Shown here: piece by piece, positions 35,139-49,131 of the stretch
Layout: the number at the start of each line of letters is the position of its first letter
Numbering within the stretch: the first letter of the stretch is position 1
Source of the DNA: Trichosphaerium sp. ATCC 40318
Lineage: Eukaryota > Discosea > Flabellinia > Trichosidae
DNA: 64,000 bases
Reading direction: 5' to 3'
Assembly (NCBI GenBank): GCA_038496445.1
Contig: JALMLS010000541.1
Span: 1-64,000 of the forward strand
Program-made: the position numbers and the translations under genes
Notes under the pieces: model-generated
Database searches by the model: none
Told to the model about the DNA's origin: nothing
Seen by the model: only the letters and a program-made list of their open reading frames with translations

Positions 35139-37616
35139 CTAAACCTCATCTTTACCTCTTACTTTAGCCATCCAAAAGCAATTAACACCAAAACTAGCAG
35201 TTATCTCTGTTATCTGATGGTGATACTTCTACAAAGAAAAAAAAAATGAGAAAAAAGAAAGAAAGAAAACAACGCACAGAAGTCCAGCTTAATTTCAGTT
35301 TTTTAAGCTTTGTTAACTTAGCAACAAGGTGGGCAATACCTTGTACAATACAATCATCATATTCTCTTATTTGTGCCTTAAGAAAAGAAAGTTTCTCTAG
35401 ACCAGCCAAAGCAGAAAGTTGTTGATAAACACTTGTATCTACTTGAAGAAGAGATAAACGATCCAAGTTTGTGAGTTTAGCAAGATAAGGCATCAACTTT
35501 TCACTGGTAGCAGCTGTTGGTCGATCATTTTCGGCATGTATATCAATACATCGAAGCCCAGGTATTGTAATAAAGAGATCAAGCATTGGTTCTAATGGAA
35601 AAAAAATCAGAAAAAAGTTAACTGATTTTCTTAACAACTGTTGTCTTTTTGCTCTTCAAAGGATATAAATATTGTTCTAGGTTTTTTACACGTGCCTGTT
35701 ACATCATAAGTTTCAAGTGACACATTTTTTACATTACGCAGAAAATATAATGGCTCAATGTTCGATATCTTTGTAAAAAGAGAAGTATCAAGTCTTCGAA
35801 GATTATTTATGTCTATACCCTTCTCTAAAATTTCAAGATGGCTTAAAATACCTAAATCAAGAGCTATCCGTAATCTATCAAGATTTGGGTATACGCTTAA
35901 TGTTTGTCTTAAGTGGTCAGCAGTAAGAACTGAACCTAAAAACAAAGTCAATTCAGATAAAAATCCAAAAAAAGAACAAGCTTGTTACAAATAACTTTGA
36001 GTCGTTTTCAGTCCACTACAATTATACAAAATCATCAAGGTTACAATAATATTAAGGTGTTAAAATTGTGAACATGGCTCATGCTGTATTTTAGATACTT
36101 TGGCACAAGCTCGTTTCCAAAAAGAAAAAAATATGTGGACAAAAAATCCAAAGGATGTTTGGAGTGTTACGTGCCTGTATCTGCTTCAAGTAATAAATGT
36201 TTAACGTTAGGGAAAACCCTTGATATTACATAAGGATTATAGTCTCCATATAGTTGCAATTGAGTGATACCTTTCAAAACACAATCAAAGACATTATATT
36301 CCTCTACAACCATATACCCCAAAGAAAAACTGTTCAAGTTTGTAAGCTTTGTCATAAAGTTCATAGAACCTGGTTTAGCAGGTTCGATTAAAAATCTTGT
36401 AGTTAAAGGCAATGTAAGGCTTCTAAGCTCAGGAATATACTGTACACGTGGAAACTCATCTTGGAATCTCTTGACTTCATCAACAAACTCCGGACCAACT
36501 AATCCCAATCTTGTGAACCTTAAACTCTCACATGCTTTTTTTATTTCCGACCAAGGTAGATCCTATAAGCATCCAATAAGGTTAAATATAATAGAAACGG
36601 AAAAATTAAGGCAAAAATCAAGATAGGGGTTGTCGTACAAGCTCATAAAAAATACTTGGTGTTTCTATCAATATTTTTTTTCTGATTAAAGGAAAAAGAT
36701 GCTTCCATAGTTTTGATGAGTTCTCTGATGTAAGTGCAAGTGTTTCAACTCTTGGTAAAATATTGATAACATTAGCTAGGTCTTTACAGTTTTGTACGTT
36801 AGCATGGAACCCAGTACAAATAAGTTTCTTCATATTTATAAGACGTTTAGCATGTCGAACAATAATCGGAAAATGAGTTGTTGGTGCGTTGAGAGCTTTA
36901 AAGAAACAGTTAATCCATGTAAGAGATAGATGAACGTACATGGAACACATTCAAATACACGAGCTTGCCAAAACGAAGACACTAGTGATGTTAAAACATG
37001 AATTAAAAAAAATATGCGTAAACAAACTGTTTTTGGGATTGACGTGTTTACCATGTAGAGCACGTGACAGTGAAAAATAATTTAAGAAAGTGACACGTTT
37101 GGAAGGCGAGTTGTGTATAAGATCAAATAAAAACAAAGTTACCTTGGCTACAAGCCCAGAAATCGCGTGCTTCTTTTATGAAACTTAGTATTTCAGCAAT
37201 AATCTCCATAGGTAGAAAATGTCTCTCTAGAAAGTTTGTACGCCCTTGTATTCTGAGTAAATTCAGCTTGTAGACTACGAATGGGTGTACTATCCAATCC
37301 TGCAATACAAGAGCGGTTTAGCGCATTTGGGTGAAATTTATTTTAAAAGAATCTTTGAAACGCTTTGTAATACGCTCAAACGTTTGTATTTGCATAATAA
37401 CTGCGTATGGGTACCTCATACAAATAATATTTTAACGCTGTGGCCTTCCAGGTCGAAAGTTGTTGTGTAAGTACAATATCATCATCACCGCTTTCTTTAT
37501 CATCGTTAGAGGCGTTGTTAGTATTACTAAAGCATTTTAAGTGTCATTCATCTTTTAATGTAGCTATCGTACTTAGTACCAGTCTTAGTACATTTCTGAG
37601 GTCGGGCGTTACTCAT
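35139..37616 (-). CDS. F-box/LRR protein (second family)
   Basis: ATG 37616; two introns join a short N-terminus with an Asn/Asp-rich stretch (NTNNASNDDKESGDDD) to DWIVHPFVVYKLN and the F-box FLPMEIIAEILSFIKEARDF, WACSQ. After further introns come degenerate LRRs: TLALTSENSSKLWKHLFPLI, PELRSLTLPLTTRFL, LTNLNSFSLGYMVVEEYNVF, FPNVKHLLLEADTG, NLDRLRIALDLGILSHLEIL, LTNLDRLSLLQVDTSVYQQL, LTKLKKLKLSWTS. A final exon (from about 35222) stays open to TAG 35139. This family lacks the GVHTINL unit of the other LRR genes here. Predicted SCF substrate receptor. The middle exon boundaries are approximate. Confidence 0.72.
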
Positions 37617-37845
37617 AGTTGATATCAATCAAGTTTAAACCGAATCTGCTTAAAAAACACAGTTTTTTGACTAAAAACGACTTGACTAGTATTCTATGGC
37701 CTTACCGACTCTACAACTTGCAAAGTGGTTTTGATCGCAAGAAGTACATAAACGGGTTGACCATGACAAAAAAATAAATTTCAAACACGTGAACAAAAAG
37801 TCAAAGCGCGCTAGTTGCCGTCACGTGCCTTTAGAGAATTTAATA

Positions 37846-40124
37846 ATGCGCAAGTTTACTAGTGTCTTTACGATTGAGTGTGGCGTCATTCTTATTTTAC
37901 TTTGTTGTGCAGTATCTGCTACAGAACGTACTATTCTTTCTAGTTAACATATTACCTTTTTCGAACAAAATTAACTATATCGGTAGTTTATCGCATCAAA
38001 GAAACTAAGGTACTTAACAACGAACCTCAGGAAGTAGATTTCCTTCGCAATGGGTTGCTAGTGGTTACCGGGATAAATCGCATCGCACTCTATACAAAAA
38101 ATTGTACGCAATCTTCTTTTGTGCCTTTTTTTTTTTGAACAAAGGCGAGTTGGTGTCTCAATTATCTTGTTTTTTTCCCTGTTTTCTAGTAATGTTCTCA
38201 AAGGGACGCTGGTGAAACAGAAGATGGAGTATTATGGCAAACCACTCGACAATCCTCAAGGTGTTGCTGTCCATCATACACTGAAACAAATATACTTTGT
38301 TGACGCTGCTATTGACAATACAACAATTGTACGTTTGCAAAGCAAGTTGTAACGAAACTTACTACCTAACGTTGTAAAAAAACATGGTTAACAATTATTT
38401 AGTATGTTGTAGATTATAACTTGGAACTTATACGTTCGTTTGGACCTAACATTGTAGGAGGAGAATTGAAAGGTTGCTTGTATAATTTGATAACACAACA
38501 AAAGCTGCAGTCTTCTAATGTACCTAGGAACGCGGCAAATCAATTTCAACAAGGATTACACATACCTATATGTTGCAAATGGGCTTAACCGAGAAGGTCT
38601 TAAGATCACCGTAGAAGGAAGTAGGTCCCAGGCACAGAAAATAGTTTTTCTTGTTCATTTTGCTAAGTTGGGGTTTTTTTGTTTCTTAAGAGCCTTATCG
38701 TGTTGTTTTTTGTATGTACTTACGACTAGTATAGTACCGCGTGTAGTGGCAATGTACAATCAATCATTTCACCACGAAGTAGACCCTCAAGTAAGTAATT
38801 GAAACAACCAAGTGCATTTCTTAGAATTTACTTACAAAAAAACCCCAGGGAATAGTGCTAGATGAGAAAAATGGACAAGTCTTTATTGTATCAAGATTAG
38901 GTCGTGTATATGTATTCAATGACCTCGATGGTAAATAACTCAAATACCCTCCACCGTTCTAATGGTTTACAACGAAAGGAACATTTTTGTTTGAGCTTAG
39001 GTCTGATGAACTTGAAGATCTTCACAGCCCTGCTATCGATATCGATGGTAATTTAATAATATCAAGCACATTAGGTGACCAATTACTCATTTATTCACTT
39101 CCCTTAACACAACAGTGTACGTTACAGACATTGATCTATTTTCATTATCTCAGCAATCTAAATTCCTTCCCAGCGGAGCCATTGCAAACTGTGCCAATGG
39201 AGGGTCCCCAAAGTATTACAGCAGATCTATTGGATGATTTTGTTGTATATGTCGCAGATGCAAAGACGTCTGTTACAGTGCTTGAGCCCATATGGCTTAT
39301 AAATCAGTGCAATAGCTCTTGTGTCTGCCCTCCTCCTTCTAAATCGTCAAGATGCTTAAACGACACTTGGTTTGTTCCAAACTTAGGTGATGGGGTTATA
39401 ACTATTCTCACTGAAACCATTATTGATGGTAAGAAAAAAACAAGAAAACGTTTTGACGTTTTGATGAGTTTGTTGTAGGCAATGTTTCTTTGACGTCTGA
39501 CAATGTTATTGTGATATCTTCAGATACAACATTAACAATAATAGGTTGTGCTGATATATCTCAGGGTACACTCAATATAACAATAAGTGCAAACAATGTT
39601 GATATTTTACTCGGTGGAAAAGAAGTATGTTTGGCATAAGTTTATGTTTCCTCGGTTTTTTTCTTGCACCAGCTGCCGTTAAATACTGCATGTTTTTGTT
39701 TTCTGAACAATTAAGTTCTTTGATATTGGACTGTTTTCTGGAGCTACGGTAGCAAGCCGTCGTAAAAATCATCGATTTTATTTCGAAATACCAAGATACA
39801 AAAAACAACACTAATAGTCTTCAGGTCTCTATTTTTGTCTTGCAACACTCTTGCACAGAGGACGAAATAGAAAATTTCGGAGAAACTATATTCACACTAC
39901 CTGATAGAAATCAATGTCTTAATATTGGAATAAAATGGAAACAAGAAAACAAAAAAGTAGTTGGAACACTTAGCGGATCAGCATGTGAAACACTTGATTC
40001 TTCAAACTTACCTTTGATACTTGGTGTTACTCTAGGAATTATCTTTCTTATTGCTATAGTAGTAGTAATTGCTTGGTTTTACGACTACAGATTGTCAAAA
40101 CACATCAAAGCAGTAGATGAATAA
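37846..40124 (+). CDS. Type I membrane protein with propeller-like ectodomain
   Basis: ATG 37846; hydrophobic start (CGVILILLCCAVSA) acts as a signal peptide. The ectodomain contains repeated YWTD/NHL-like blades: VDFLRNGLLVVTGINRIALY, PLDNPQGVAVHHTLKQIYFV, INFNKDYTYLYVANG, GIVLDEKNGQVFIVSRLGRV, SPAIDIDGNLIISSTLGDQL. A Cys-containing linker follows (CNSSCVCPPPSKSSRC), then a beta-rich segment (NVSLTSDNVIVISSDTTLTI). A single transmembrane helix LILGVTLGIIFLIAIVVVIA lies near 40015-40075, with a tail of about 17 residues ending at 40124. Many N-x-S/T sites support export. I do not recognise the family; it may be a surface receptor or adhesion protein. It is divergent from the F-box/LRR gene, with about 230 bp between starts. 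Confidence 0.75.
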
Positions 40125-40597
40125 AAAGCAATAAGAAAAAAATAAGAACTGTTTTTGATTCAGCGCGTATGTACAAATGGTATCAAAACCAGTTATTAGC
40201 CTTATATTCCAGTTATTAGCCTTATATTTTAGTTTTCTACTGTCAGCTCTTCAATTTGTTGACGATTACAAAAAGGGTTGAAGAATATTATTGCAAGTAT
40301 ATACTAGAGCATAAAATAGTTGAACCACATTGTTATTTATTTATTTCTACAATTTTTTTTTAAACCACAAACAGTGTGCCACACAGATACAGAAACTGCA
40401 AAAAAAATAAAAATTGCAGTTAATTTTAAAGATTGTGTTCTAAAAGCGCCTGACAAGCAAACTTGGCTTTGGTACAGTATATGGATAACCTGTACTAATT
40501 TTACAAAATTCTAAGAAAGAAGTAAGCCATAAACATAGACAACAAAATGGCAAACAACGAAAGCTTTTTCAAAAAAAAAAGAAAAAAAGTAGTACGT
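40125..40597. other. Intergenic, convergent, with a short tandem repeat
   Basis: Between the membrane protein and the ARF-GEF 3' ends. It includes a 20-bp unit repeated twice at 40189-40228. No gene seen. Confidence 0.5.
40189..40228 (+). repeat. 20-bp unit, two tandem copies
   Basis: CCAGTTATTAGCCTTATATT occurs at 40189-40208 and again at 40209-40228 without change. It sits just after the stop of the membrane-protein gene. Confidence 0.85.
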
Positions 40598-43500
40598 TTA
40601 GTTAACATTTTCCTCGTCTTTAGCATCTTTGCTGCATACTCTCAATTGACCTGCACGTTGTAATACTTTACGTAGGATATTTCTAATTTTAATTGACTTG
40701 CAAAGGATAAGATCCGTGAACGTAGGATAAAACTTGCTGAGGTGCTTGTCGAACTACAGGGAAAAAAAAAGTCAGATCAACATAACATTAGTCGTATCTA
40801 GTGTACTCACCTGGGAGTCTGTAAACTTCTCAAATCCATTCAATGCAACACAAACAAGAGGTACATAGTCGCTCTAATAAATAAGGTTATGATGACGTTC
40901 CAAGCGAATAATAAAAAAGAGATAAAGGTACCTGAATGCGTTTTTCGTGAGGAGAAGCAGTTTCTTTGAGGATCATACGTGAAAAATCAGAAATTGTTGT
41001 AAGCAAACCTCTACAGACATAGTTAGGTTAATATACATTGTATTGTAGATTATCAGAATAAATAGTACGAGACAAAGAAGCACCTCGCCTCAAATTTTGT
41101 TCGAACATAATTTTTTATAACAGAAGAATGACGTACGAAACAAGACGCTCTTCAGCGAGTTTGACTCTGTCTTCATCTTCAGCACTTTTATATAAAACAA
41201 ACAATAGGTTCAATAAGCAACTTTTAGCAGAAATTTCTTGATCAAGGAGCAACTTAAGAAGCACTACAAACAAGATTAGAATCCAAAAAAATCCAGTGAA
41301 AAAAAGAAGAAAAAAAAGAGACGACTCAGTACCTTCATTCAAAGACCCATGAACGTTTTGGTTTACAGTGCAAGCACGTGAAAAATCAAATGTATCTTCA
41401 AGACAATTCAATATAACATTCAAATTATCCAAGCTCAAGAGTTTCTGATAAGAGACAATCTTATCATTAGTAATCTTGATCAAAACAGTTTGAATACGAA
41501 TCTTAACATTGATGTTCTCGTGAGGATCAGATAATGCTAATTTAGATGTTACTGGTGGTGTCATTGGTGCTCTGCGCTTAGCAGCGTCACCAACTTCATC
41601 ACCAGCTTCATCACCAACGACTTTTTCTTTATCATCAGCAACAGGTTCCTTTGCAGGTTCTTCAACAGGAACTTTTTCTGGTTCAGGTGTATCTTTCTTT
41701 TCGGTTTTTCTTCTTCCTCTAGGCGACATTTGTCCGCCAAGTACATCCAAGGTCTCTTGTGAAACCAAAGCTTGGACATCACGTCTAGTAAACATCAATA
41801 TAAGACTATCCACACAAAAAAAGTCATTCATTGAACTTACCTTGGTGTGATTTTTTCATACAGTTCCTTCATGCAATTACAAACAAGCGTCCACATGTCA
41901 GGTGTGAATTTACTGCTTGAGTTTGTGACAAGTGTAAATAGGCATCGTACACCCCAAGTAGCTAACGTTTCATTTCCTACAAACAAGCAATCAATAAAAG
42001 CGTGCTAAAGGATCTGGAAAATGAAGAATACCTTGTAATACACAACAAACAAGGAGGTTCAAGATATCTGAAAGGAGGAACGATAATTGATCAAATTTAG
42101 TTGCAAGCAAGTCAACAAGTTTGTGTAATGCCTTAAGACATGTAGTGAGTACCCAGTGGGCAATTTCATCCTCCTATTATTACGTATTAGTTTTTTTGGA
42201 ATAACTCTCAATAATTCAATACAACGAACCTCACGGACAGTGTCTTCATTTACATCAACGAAAATAGGTAATAGAACACCTCTGAATACAAGCTTCCACA
42301 AGTCTTCGTTGAACATACCACCAAACTTATTCAAAACTTCAAACAAGACTTCAAGAGCTCTACAAAAAAGAGCAGAAATTAACACAAAAAAATTCGCCCT
42401 GAATTTTTAAAACAAGAATACGCACTGTGTTCTAACATCAATATGCGGATGAGCAACAATACACCAGTATAATGCTGTAAGGATTGGAAACCAATGTTTC
42501 ATGTCTTCAGGAGATGATGTGAAGACAACTAATCAAAAGTGAGTTTAATCTTTTTTTTTTTGGTTGTTTTGCGTAATTAAATAACGTACGTGTCTTGGCA
42601 CCTGCTCCAGCATCGCCCAACGTCAAAACTTTGCCGCTAGCAAGTTGTTGTGCGCAAAAACCAAGTCCTTTAATGGCTTTTGTTGATACAACCTCTTGAA
42701 CAGTACTCATGTTATTGAGCTCTCCACTACGCTTTCCAAACGAAGCCAATGTGTTTACCAAGTCAGTAAAGAAATTATCAGATACAAGATGGAAGTATTT
42801 AGCCATTATAGTATCAACCTATCAACCATAAATACAAAACTAAACATCAAAAAAAAAAAACCACAAAAACACATACAAGGTCATAAGCGAGTTCAGCAAC
42901 TTTTGGATCACTATCAGAAGAGCATAAAGATAGCACTGAAAAAATTGACTTCCAACCAGACTTAATATTTGGTCCACGAAGGTTTGTTATTCTATCAAGA
43001 GTATGAACAACCCACTCTCGGATTTCCTTACGCTCTGTAGTACAGATAAACCTAGAACTCAAGTTAGCTCTGTTTGTAATGAATTGTAGACATTCAGTGT
43101 ATGTTTAAATATTCCAAAAATTGGGTTGAAAGGGTAGAGAAGGAGTAGGAAACAACGTACTCAAAAGGTCTAAGGAATTCTTTTTGAAAGTTAAAGTTAG
43201 CCATTTCCTCTTTTTCCAAAAACTTTTCTGCTAGCTGACGTAAATTATCAACAGCATATTTAGCAACTTTAATGTTATCATGACAACCTATAACCAAAAT
43301 GTAAGAGACAGTTAAAACATGTAAGACGTGTACCAGCTTTAGCAAAGTGATCTTTAAAATTCTTCCATATTCTACCCCAAACAACACGTATTCTGTCCAT
43401 GTTGTAATGAGCGACTTCAACCAATTTTTGCAAACTGTGGAGCACAACATCAGTACAAATAGACGACACAATAAGAAGATACAAAATATATAATACCTGA

Positions 43501-46500
43501 AGAGTCTTGGTGGGTTACTGCTCAACTCATCACTTGAAGCAGCACACAAACACTCAACAAAAGAGTGAATAGCCAAGTTGTTTAAATTTCGGCTACTGCT
43601 GAAAATGTAATCTATAGTAGACTCTGGGATATGTTCAAAAACAGCAATGGAATTATGTTCCTCTATTTCCATTCGCTCTAGTGTCATAATACGTGGTCTA
43701 AAGATTACTATCAGAGTTTGATACGAACCAGAAAAAAAGTTTGTAAAAAGTTGACAAAAAAACTTTTTTTTTTAAAAGATACCGAGGTGCTGTGTCAGTC
43801 GTCACAGGGGCACTTCTGCGTAAAAAGAAACCGAGTGAAGGGCTATATATGTGAGGATATAGAATAAAGTACATACGAAGTTTTCAAAGAAATAACAAAA
43901 ACTGCAGGTGAGCACAATGCTCAACCACAAGAACTAAAAAAAGTACCGTGACTCCGATTCTGAATTTTTAGGTGTTTTATCTGAGATTTCCTCGGATACA
44001 TCTGGTCCTGATAAATGTTGTAGACGGTCTAACTGAGAAGTACAACGCAAAACCTGAAAGAAAAGGAAAATGTAAGTTTCGGGCTGCATCTGCTACGTTC
44101 ATGCTTACCTGCTTCCAAGAGTCTCCAAGGTAGTTTCCTTCAGTCTGAGCAATATTAATGAGCACTTTAATACTCTCAATATTCTTTGGCTGCATGTGTT
44201 CAACGTTTTCCAAAAATGTAAACTTGGCAAGAGAAGAAACAAAGGCATTGCGCTCAATCTCCAAATAGAAAATCGAACTGACTCGAATAGCAGCTTTAAA
44301 TCCTTCCAAGCAAAGCTCAATTAAACGTGGTACATCAGTATCTTCCAATACAACACTGAAAGCAGCTAACATAGGACACCAAGCAATCTCGAACATAGGT
44401 TTTACATACGCAATATTCGTTGCACTAAAACAGGAAGATGAGAAAAAAAGCTAGCTATGACTAAACGCACGTGAAATAAACACTTGGTTTCTTCATCTTT
44501 TCTTTGACAAGAGCTTGGGAGCGTTTAACCATAAGAGCGCCTTCTTGTTGGAAGGCCTTGAGTTTTTGTTGTTCGTTCAAGATTGCTTAACAAAACCATC
44601 AGTACAAAGGTTGCATTTCGCTAAAAAAAACCCAAACGTACATTGTTGAACTTGTGTACCAGAGGTAACATCGTTATCCATTAACTTGAGCTCCTCCTTT
44701 GCAATACGATCATAAATCGAATCGATAAAGTCATCTGGAAAGTTTTGGCTATCATTCTGACCTTCAAGTTGCCTTCTGAACTGAGGTTTTGTCATCTTTT
44801 CTTTGTTCATCTTAGAATGAAGATCCGTAGCTAACATGATAGTAGCATACGAAGTAATATACGCAGCATCTAAACACATCATTAACACAACAAACCAAGG
44901 CCATCTCTAAATAACCCGCAGGTAGCACGTACCAGCGTTTTCAAATACTTGTTCTGAGTTTTGTTCAAAGAAACGCGCAGCGAATTTCTCCATCATACGA
45001 TCAATTTTTTGTCCTTCACCTGGGAGCCTGAAACGTGCCAAGAACTTACGAAGTGCAAGATCAATATGCATACCAGTAAAATCAAGAGAATCTACATAAG
45101 CATACAAAACAGAAACATTGAATTCCTTCCTAAAGAAAATATTAGTCAGACAAAAGAATCTATTTATTTTAAAAGAAAGAACGTACTCATTACCCAAGTA
45201 TTCACCGATTTGCTCCTTGTCAAGTGTAGCTGCATTATTGAGTAGAAATTGTGCAATCTCATCAGCATTAGCCTTTACTAAGCCTTCTTTGACCATGTAA
45301 CGCATACCCTGAAAAACTATTGAGTGAACAAAAGTAATGTATTTTGTACCTTCTTAGAAGACAATTTAAAAATCTCTCTACCACGCTCATAAATGAGTTT
45401 ACGCTGTTTCTGCTCATAGAGCATATCGCCTGAGAGTGATATACGACTTTGTGTCTCAAGTTTAGTAGACTCGGCCCTCGCAAGCATATCTGAAACCTCG
45501 ACAGCTTCATTCCATTAGAAAATAATCGAATAAAGTAACCTTACATTTTCTAGGTTCATCTTGGATGCTGGCATCCTCCTCTTTGGATTTGTTAGGATCT
45601 TCATATAGTTCGCTACTCCAATCCTTGAGAGAGCTCATAATAGCTACCAAAGCTTCCAAGCCCAGTGTCTTTAGCTTAGCGTTCATGGTAATATTACGCG
45701 GCCCTGCATTCCAAGCATCAACTGAACCGGAGCCTTGTGCAATCTTGGAAAGCGCTTGTACAATACTAGAAAACTTCATTAAGGGTGGATAGTTAATGAT
45801 TTTAAAACAATTTTACCGTTCAAAGATATCAGGGGAAGCCAAATCACAATCATAATTCAGGAAAATGTTGACAAGCAACTGTGGGTTTTTGCAAATCTTT
45901 GAAAGCACCTACAAAAAAGTTAGATGTAAACAGCTTGGCAATATTGTACCTGTGAGATTAGCCATTTTTGTTGTATAGTACTGTTGTTACTTTCAAGAAT
46001 ACGGAAAAGCACTGTGGAGAAGAAAACGCCAACCTCATGCTATAGGAGAAGGTCAGTTTTGAAAATAATAAAAAAATTCAAAAAGATTATTAGGCTCCAC
46101 CCGGAGTCGAACCGGGATCTCCAGTACCAGAAACTAGAATGATAACCGTTACACTATGGAGCCTTGTTGTTGATACATTGCGGGCTCAACGCGCATCCCG
46201 TTGAAAAAAGATGGCGTGTTTACGCGTAGTGTGCAGGCTTGTGTTGCCGAAATTGTAAAACAGCATATTTTTCGAATTTTACGCTGAATGCAAGTCAGAA
46301 GCGTCTACATACCTTAAGATCACGCTCAAAATGAGTCAACAGTGTCAAAAATATTGACAGTGATAATTTGAATACACTTCTATTTGATGACACACCATTA
46401 TGCAATAATGATTTCCACAAATATCGTTTTATCAAATCATTAACAAACTTTTCGCTTCTCCTTTAGTTTCACCGTTAGTTTGTTCATTAATTTTATGAAA

Positions 46501-48413
46501 ATATAAATAATTTAAATTAAATATTTTTCATATGAGCGTACTCCAATACTGGTCCTTGGTTCTCAAGTATAGATAAAATCAACTCAAGTGATAATATTTT
46601 TGATTGCACTAGTTGAGAGTTTGTGTTATTTACATTCCTACAAGGCATGTTACCAAACAAAAATTAGCTACCAAAAACTTACCCTCCAGTAATATCTCTT
46701 ACTGACAATCTACAAAGAGCACGAAAAATTGCAGCACAATCGTTGTAGATTATTTCTTCAGTAGAGCTTGTTCGCGCCTTGGTGGAAACTTCAGAATCCG
46801 TTCTTTAAAAAAACCATCAGAATTAAAAATCACTGTTTGTTGCCTTACTCATTGAAAATAGAGTCATTCTTGTCTAATGGCGGCTTGACCATTTGTGCTC
46901 CACTGCTACTAGCGCGGCTACGCGGTTTTTTCGTACTTCCAGTACTACCAGTACGACTACGACTACCATTTGAGCTTCTACCGCTGTCTAACTCTCCTTT
47001 TTCGTTTGGTTGGGTACTTCCGTTTTCTTCCGCTTTGTGTTCTCCTGTACCATTTTCTTTAACTGTTTCCGACTTCTCATCCAATTTATCTCCTGATGCA
47101 GAAATACCTTCTTCAACAATTTCTTCTAATACAGCAGCAACGATATCTTTGGCCTCAGTGAGGGCTTCTTGTGGTGTTTGAGAAGTATCTGAGCTTGTAC
47201 GAAGTAACTCTGCAGCCTCTTCCTCAGCAGAAATACGTTTCTCAGGCTAAAAGTGAAAGTGTCAAAATTTGTTAACGCCCAATTTGAAAAGTTTTTCAAC
47301 AATCAATCGTTTTTTAATAATCAAAACCCAAACATACCAAAATACTATCCATACGCCTGAACACATGATTTAAAGTCTGTGTTAATGTAGTCTATGTACA
47401 CATTAGTATGCCGTAAAGGTACGTATATACTTCTTAGAGACATACCTTTGCTGTTCTCTGGTTGACACTGTTCCTGCTACCCAAGTAAATATTATAACAT
47501 GTTTTTACTGCTGTGTTCAGATCAGGTATATGCGCCCCACATGCTTCATTTGAAACAACTATAATAAGAGCCTATTTATTTTTATTAACAAGCAGTAGTT
47601 AAAAAAACAGATGTATTAGCGATTTCTAGTTACCTTGAGCATGTACAACTGAACAAGATCATCAGGATATTCGAAGCATTTTGCTACTATCTGAATAGCA
47701 CGAGATACAAGTAATCCGTCTATGTGTAATAGTTTTTTTAGCCAAAACAATATTTTTTTTAAGTATTTTGTTTTGTTACTTGCTTATACCTTTCGTCTTG
47801 GCGTCTTTTGTACCTTCTTGAATATATGAGTGAGCTAAGAGCTTCTACGGAAATTGTCAGAGAAAAAAAAATAATAGAAGGGTGTGGCGACGGCTATTCC
47901 TAAAAGCAACGTGGTTAAATACCTGAATAGCGTCAAGGGCTGTTACTACGAGTTTTGTTGTACGAGACTCGCAAGCAATTTGCAACGGCTCCAGCAGTGT
48001 GTTGGCGACTTTAGTCCATCTACCATGATTTGTAACACCTTCCGGCTCTGTAGCCTTAGTTGTCGAACTAGTTGTTATAAGCGCTGTTTACACTTTATTT
48101 ATTGCTCTTTAACCAGTGGGAACAATAATAGACGCATCAGGCCTCACGAGACGTACTTGAACTGGATTTGATCCTTGTAGGGCGTCAAAGTGCCAAAAGC
48201 CCGCGTCTCTCCTTCACCCTCCACAGAACTTACGTTCTTTATTAACTCTGCGACAGGCGAGAGTTAAAAGCAATGTCGTGTGATGGAAAAATAACTACAG
48301 TTCAAACGCTTCGCACAAGACGCACCTCTAGCTGCTCTACTCGCTTGTTTGAGCTTTATTTGCCTACGTGTTGTGTTTTTATCAATGTCGTCGAGCGCTC
48401 GAATCATAAACAT
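40598..48413 (-). CDS. BIG/Sec7-type ARF guanine-nucleotide exchange factor
   Basis: ATG 48413 to TAA 40598-40600, some 30 exons. DCB domain: [20 protein letters not shown] and later exons (48100-47350). A charged Ser/Glu linker lies at 47240-46860. HUS domain: [29 protein letters not shown], and the HUS box NYDCDL at 45840-45857. Sec7 domain (about 45300-44650): [32 protein letters not shown] with the catalytic Glu finger at 45015-45017, and [17 protein letters not shown] repeats fill 44560-40598. Family role: activates ARF GTPases at the trans-Golgi/endosomes for vesicle budding. At the brefeldin-A positions known from Sec7 domains the protein reads Tyr, Ala, Asp, Met, where sensitive forms have Tyr, Ser, Asp, Met. 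A tRNA gene sits in one intron (46093-46163). Confidence 0.93.
46093..46163 (-). tRNA. tRNA-Gln (CTG)
   Basis: 71 nt on the minus strand. The acceptor stem GGCTCCA pairs with TGGAGCC. The anticodon arm CTAGT-TTCTGGT-ACTGG has loop anticodon CTG (reads CAG, Gln). The T arm is CCCGG-TTCGACT-CCGGG. The D arm matches the Gln-type TAGTGTAACGGTTAT. No intron and no encoded CCA. Internal A and B boxes (GTGTAACGG region and GGTTCGACTCC) are present for Pol III. It lies within an intron of the ARF-GEF gene, same strand. Confidence 0.95.
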
Positions 48414-49131
48414 TTCTGATGAGTAGTAAAGACCAAACCCTCAGAAGTGTGTTCGAAACGAATCGGCGTTGTTGTGTATAACTTATTTTTTGATTTTATT
48501 ACAAACTTATTTGAAAAAAAAAAAAAGCTCTTGGTGGAAAGGCTAGAAACCCCAAAAATAATTTTGTGTTACGTTGTTCTAGAGCGTGTACGTGACTGTT
48601 TTTAACTTGTCAATATACATTTTGACATACTCAAACACGTGGGTCAGCGTTTCGACTTGTTGGTGACAGGTGAACGTTTGTCGGAAATTCGACATAATTT
48701 GAAAAAAAGAAATGGAACAAACGGCGTATTTCGAGGTTCATGTTTTATAAAGCGATAGAGCAAAGACGTTGGGATGTATATTGAGTTATTTTGTGTTTCG
48801 TCACGCACTTTAAAGGCAAATGGTTGAACAAGACGCTTCTACGCCGTAATTGATCGCTTTTGCGGTGTTGTTACATTTTTGGCGTAAATGGTGGAGTTCT
48901 GTTAACACAAAACCATATTGCGTAGCAAATACTTCCAAAAGGCGCCACCTAGTAGACAGTAACGTCATTGTTGCGCGTACGTATGTAGCAATATTTGCAG
49001 AGGTGACAAAGACAGAAAACACAAAAACGACAAGCCTGTGACTAGTTTTATCGTAGCACACTAGTTATTTTTACGTTCTCAAAAGAAGGTATGTTGGTAT
49101 TTTATTTGTTTCTGTTTAATATCACGTTTCA
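48414..49131. other. Intergenic; may hide the first exon of the mucin-like gene
   Basis: Between the ARF-GEF start (minus) and the mucin-like gene (plus). CACGTG lies at 48639-48644. The mucin-like protein needs a signal-peptide exon, which should lie in about 48850-49090, but I cannot define it. Confidence 0.4.

Noticed and set aside
48810-49061. Minus-strand open frame of 83 codons, with an antisense plus frame
   Set aside because: No domain and no neighbour support; probably chance, although the region may hide a signal-peptide exon of the plus-strand gene.
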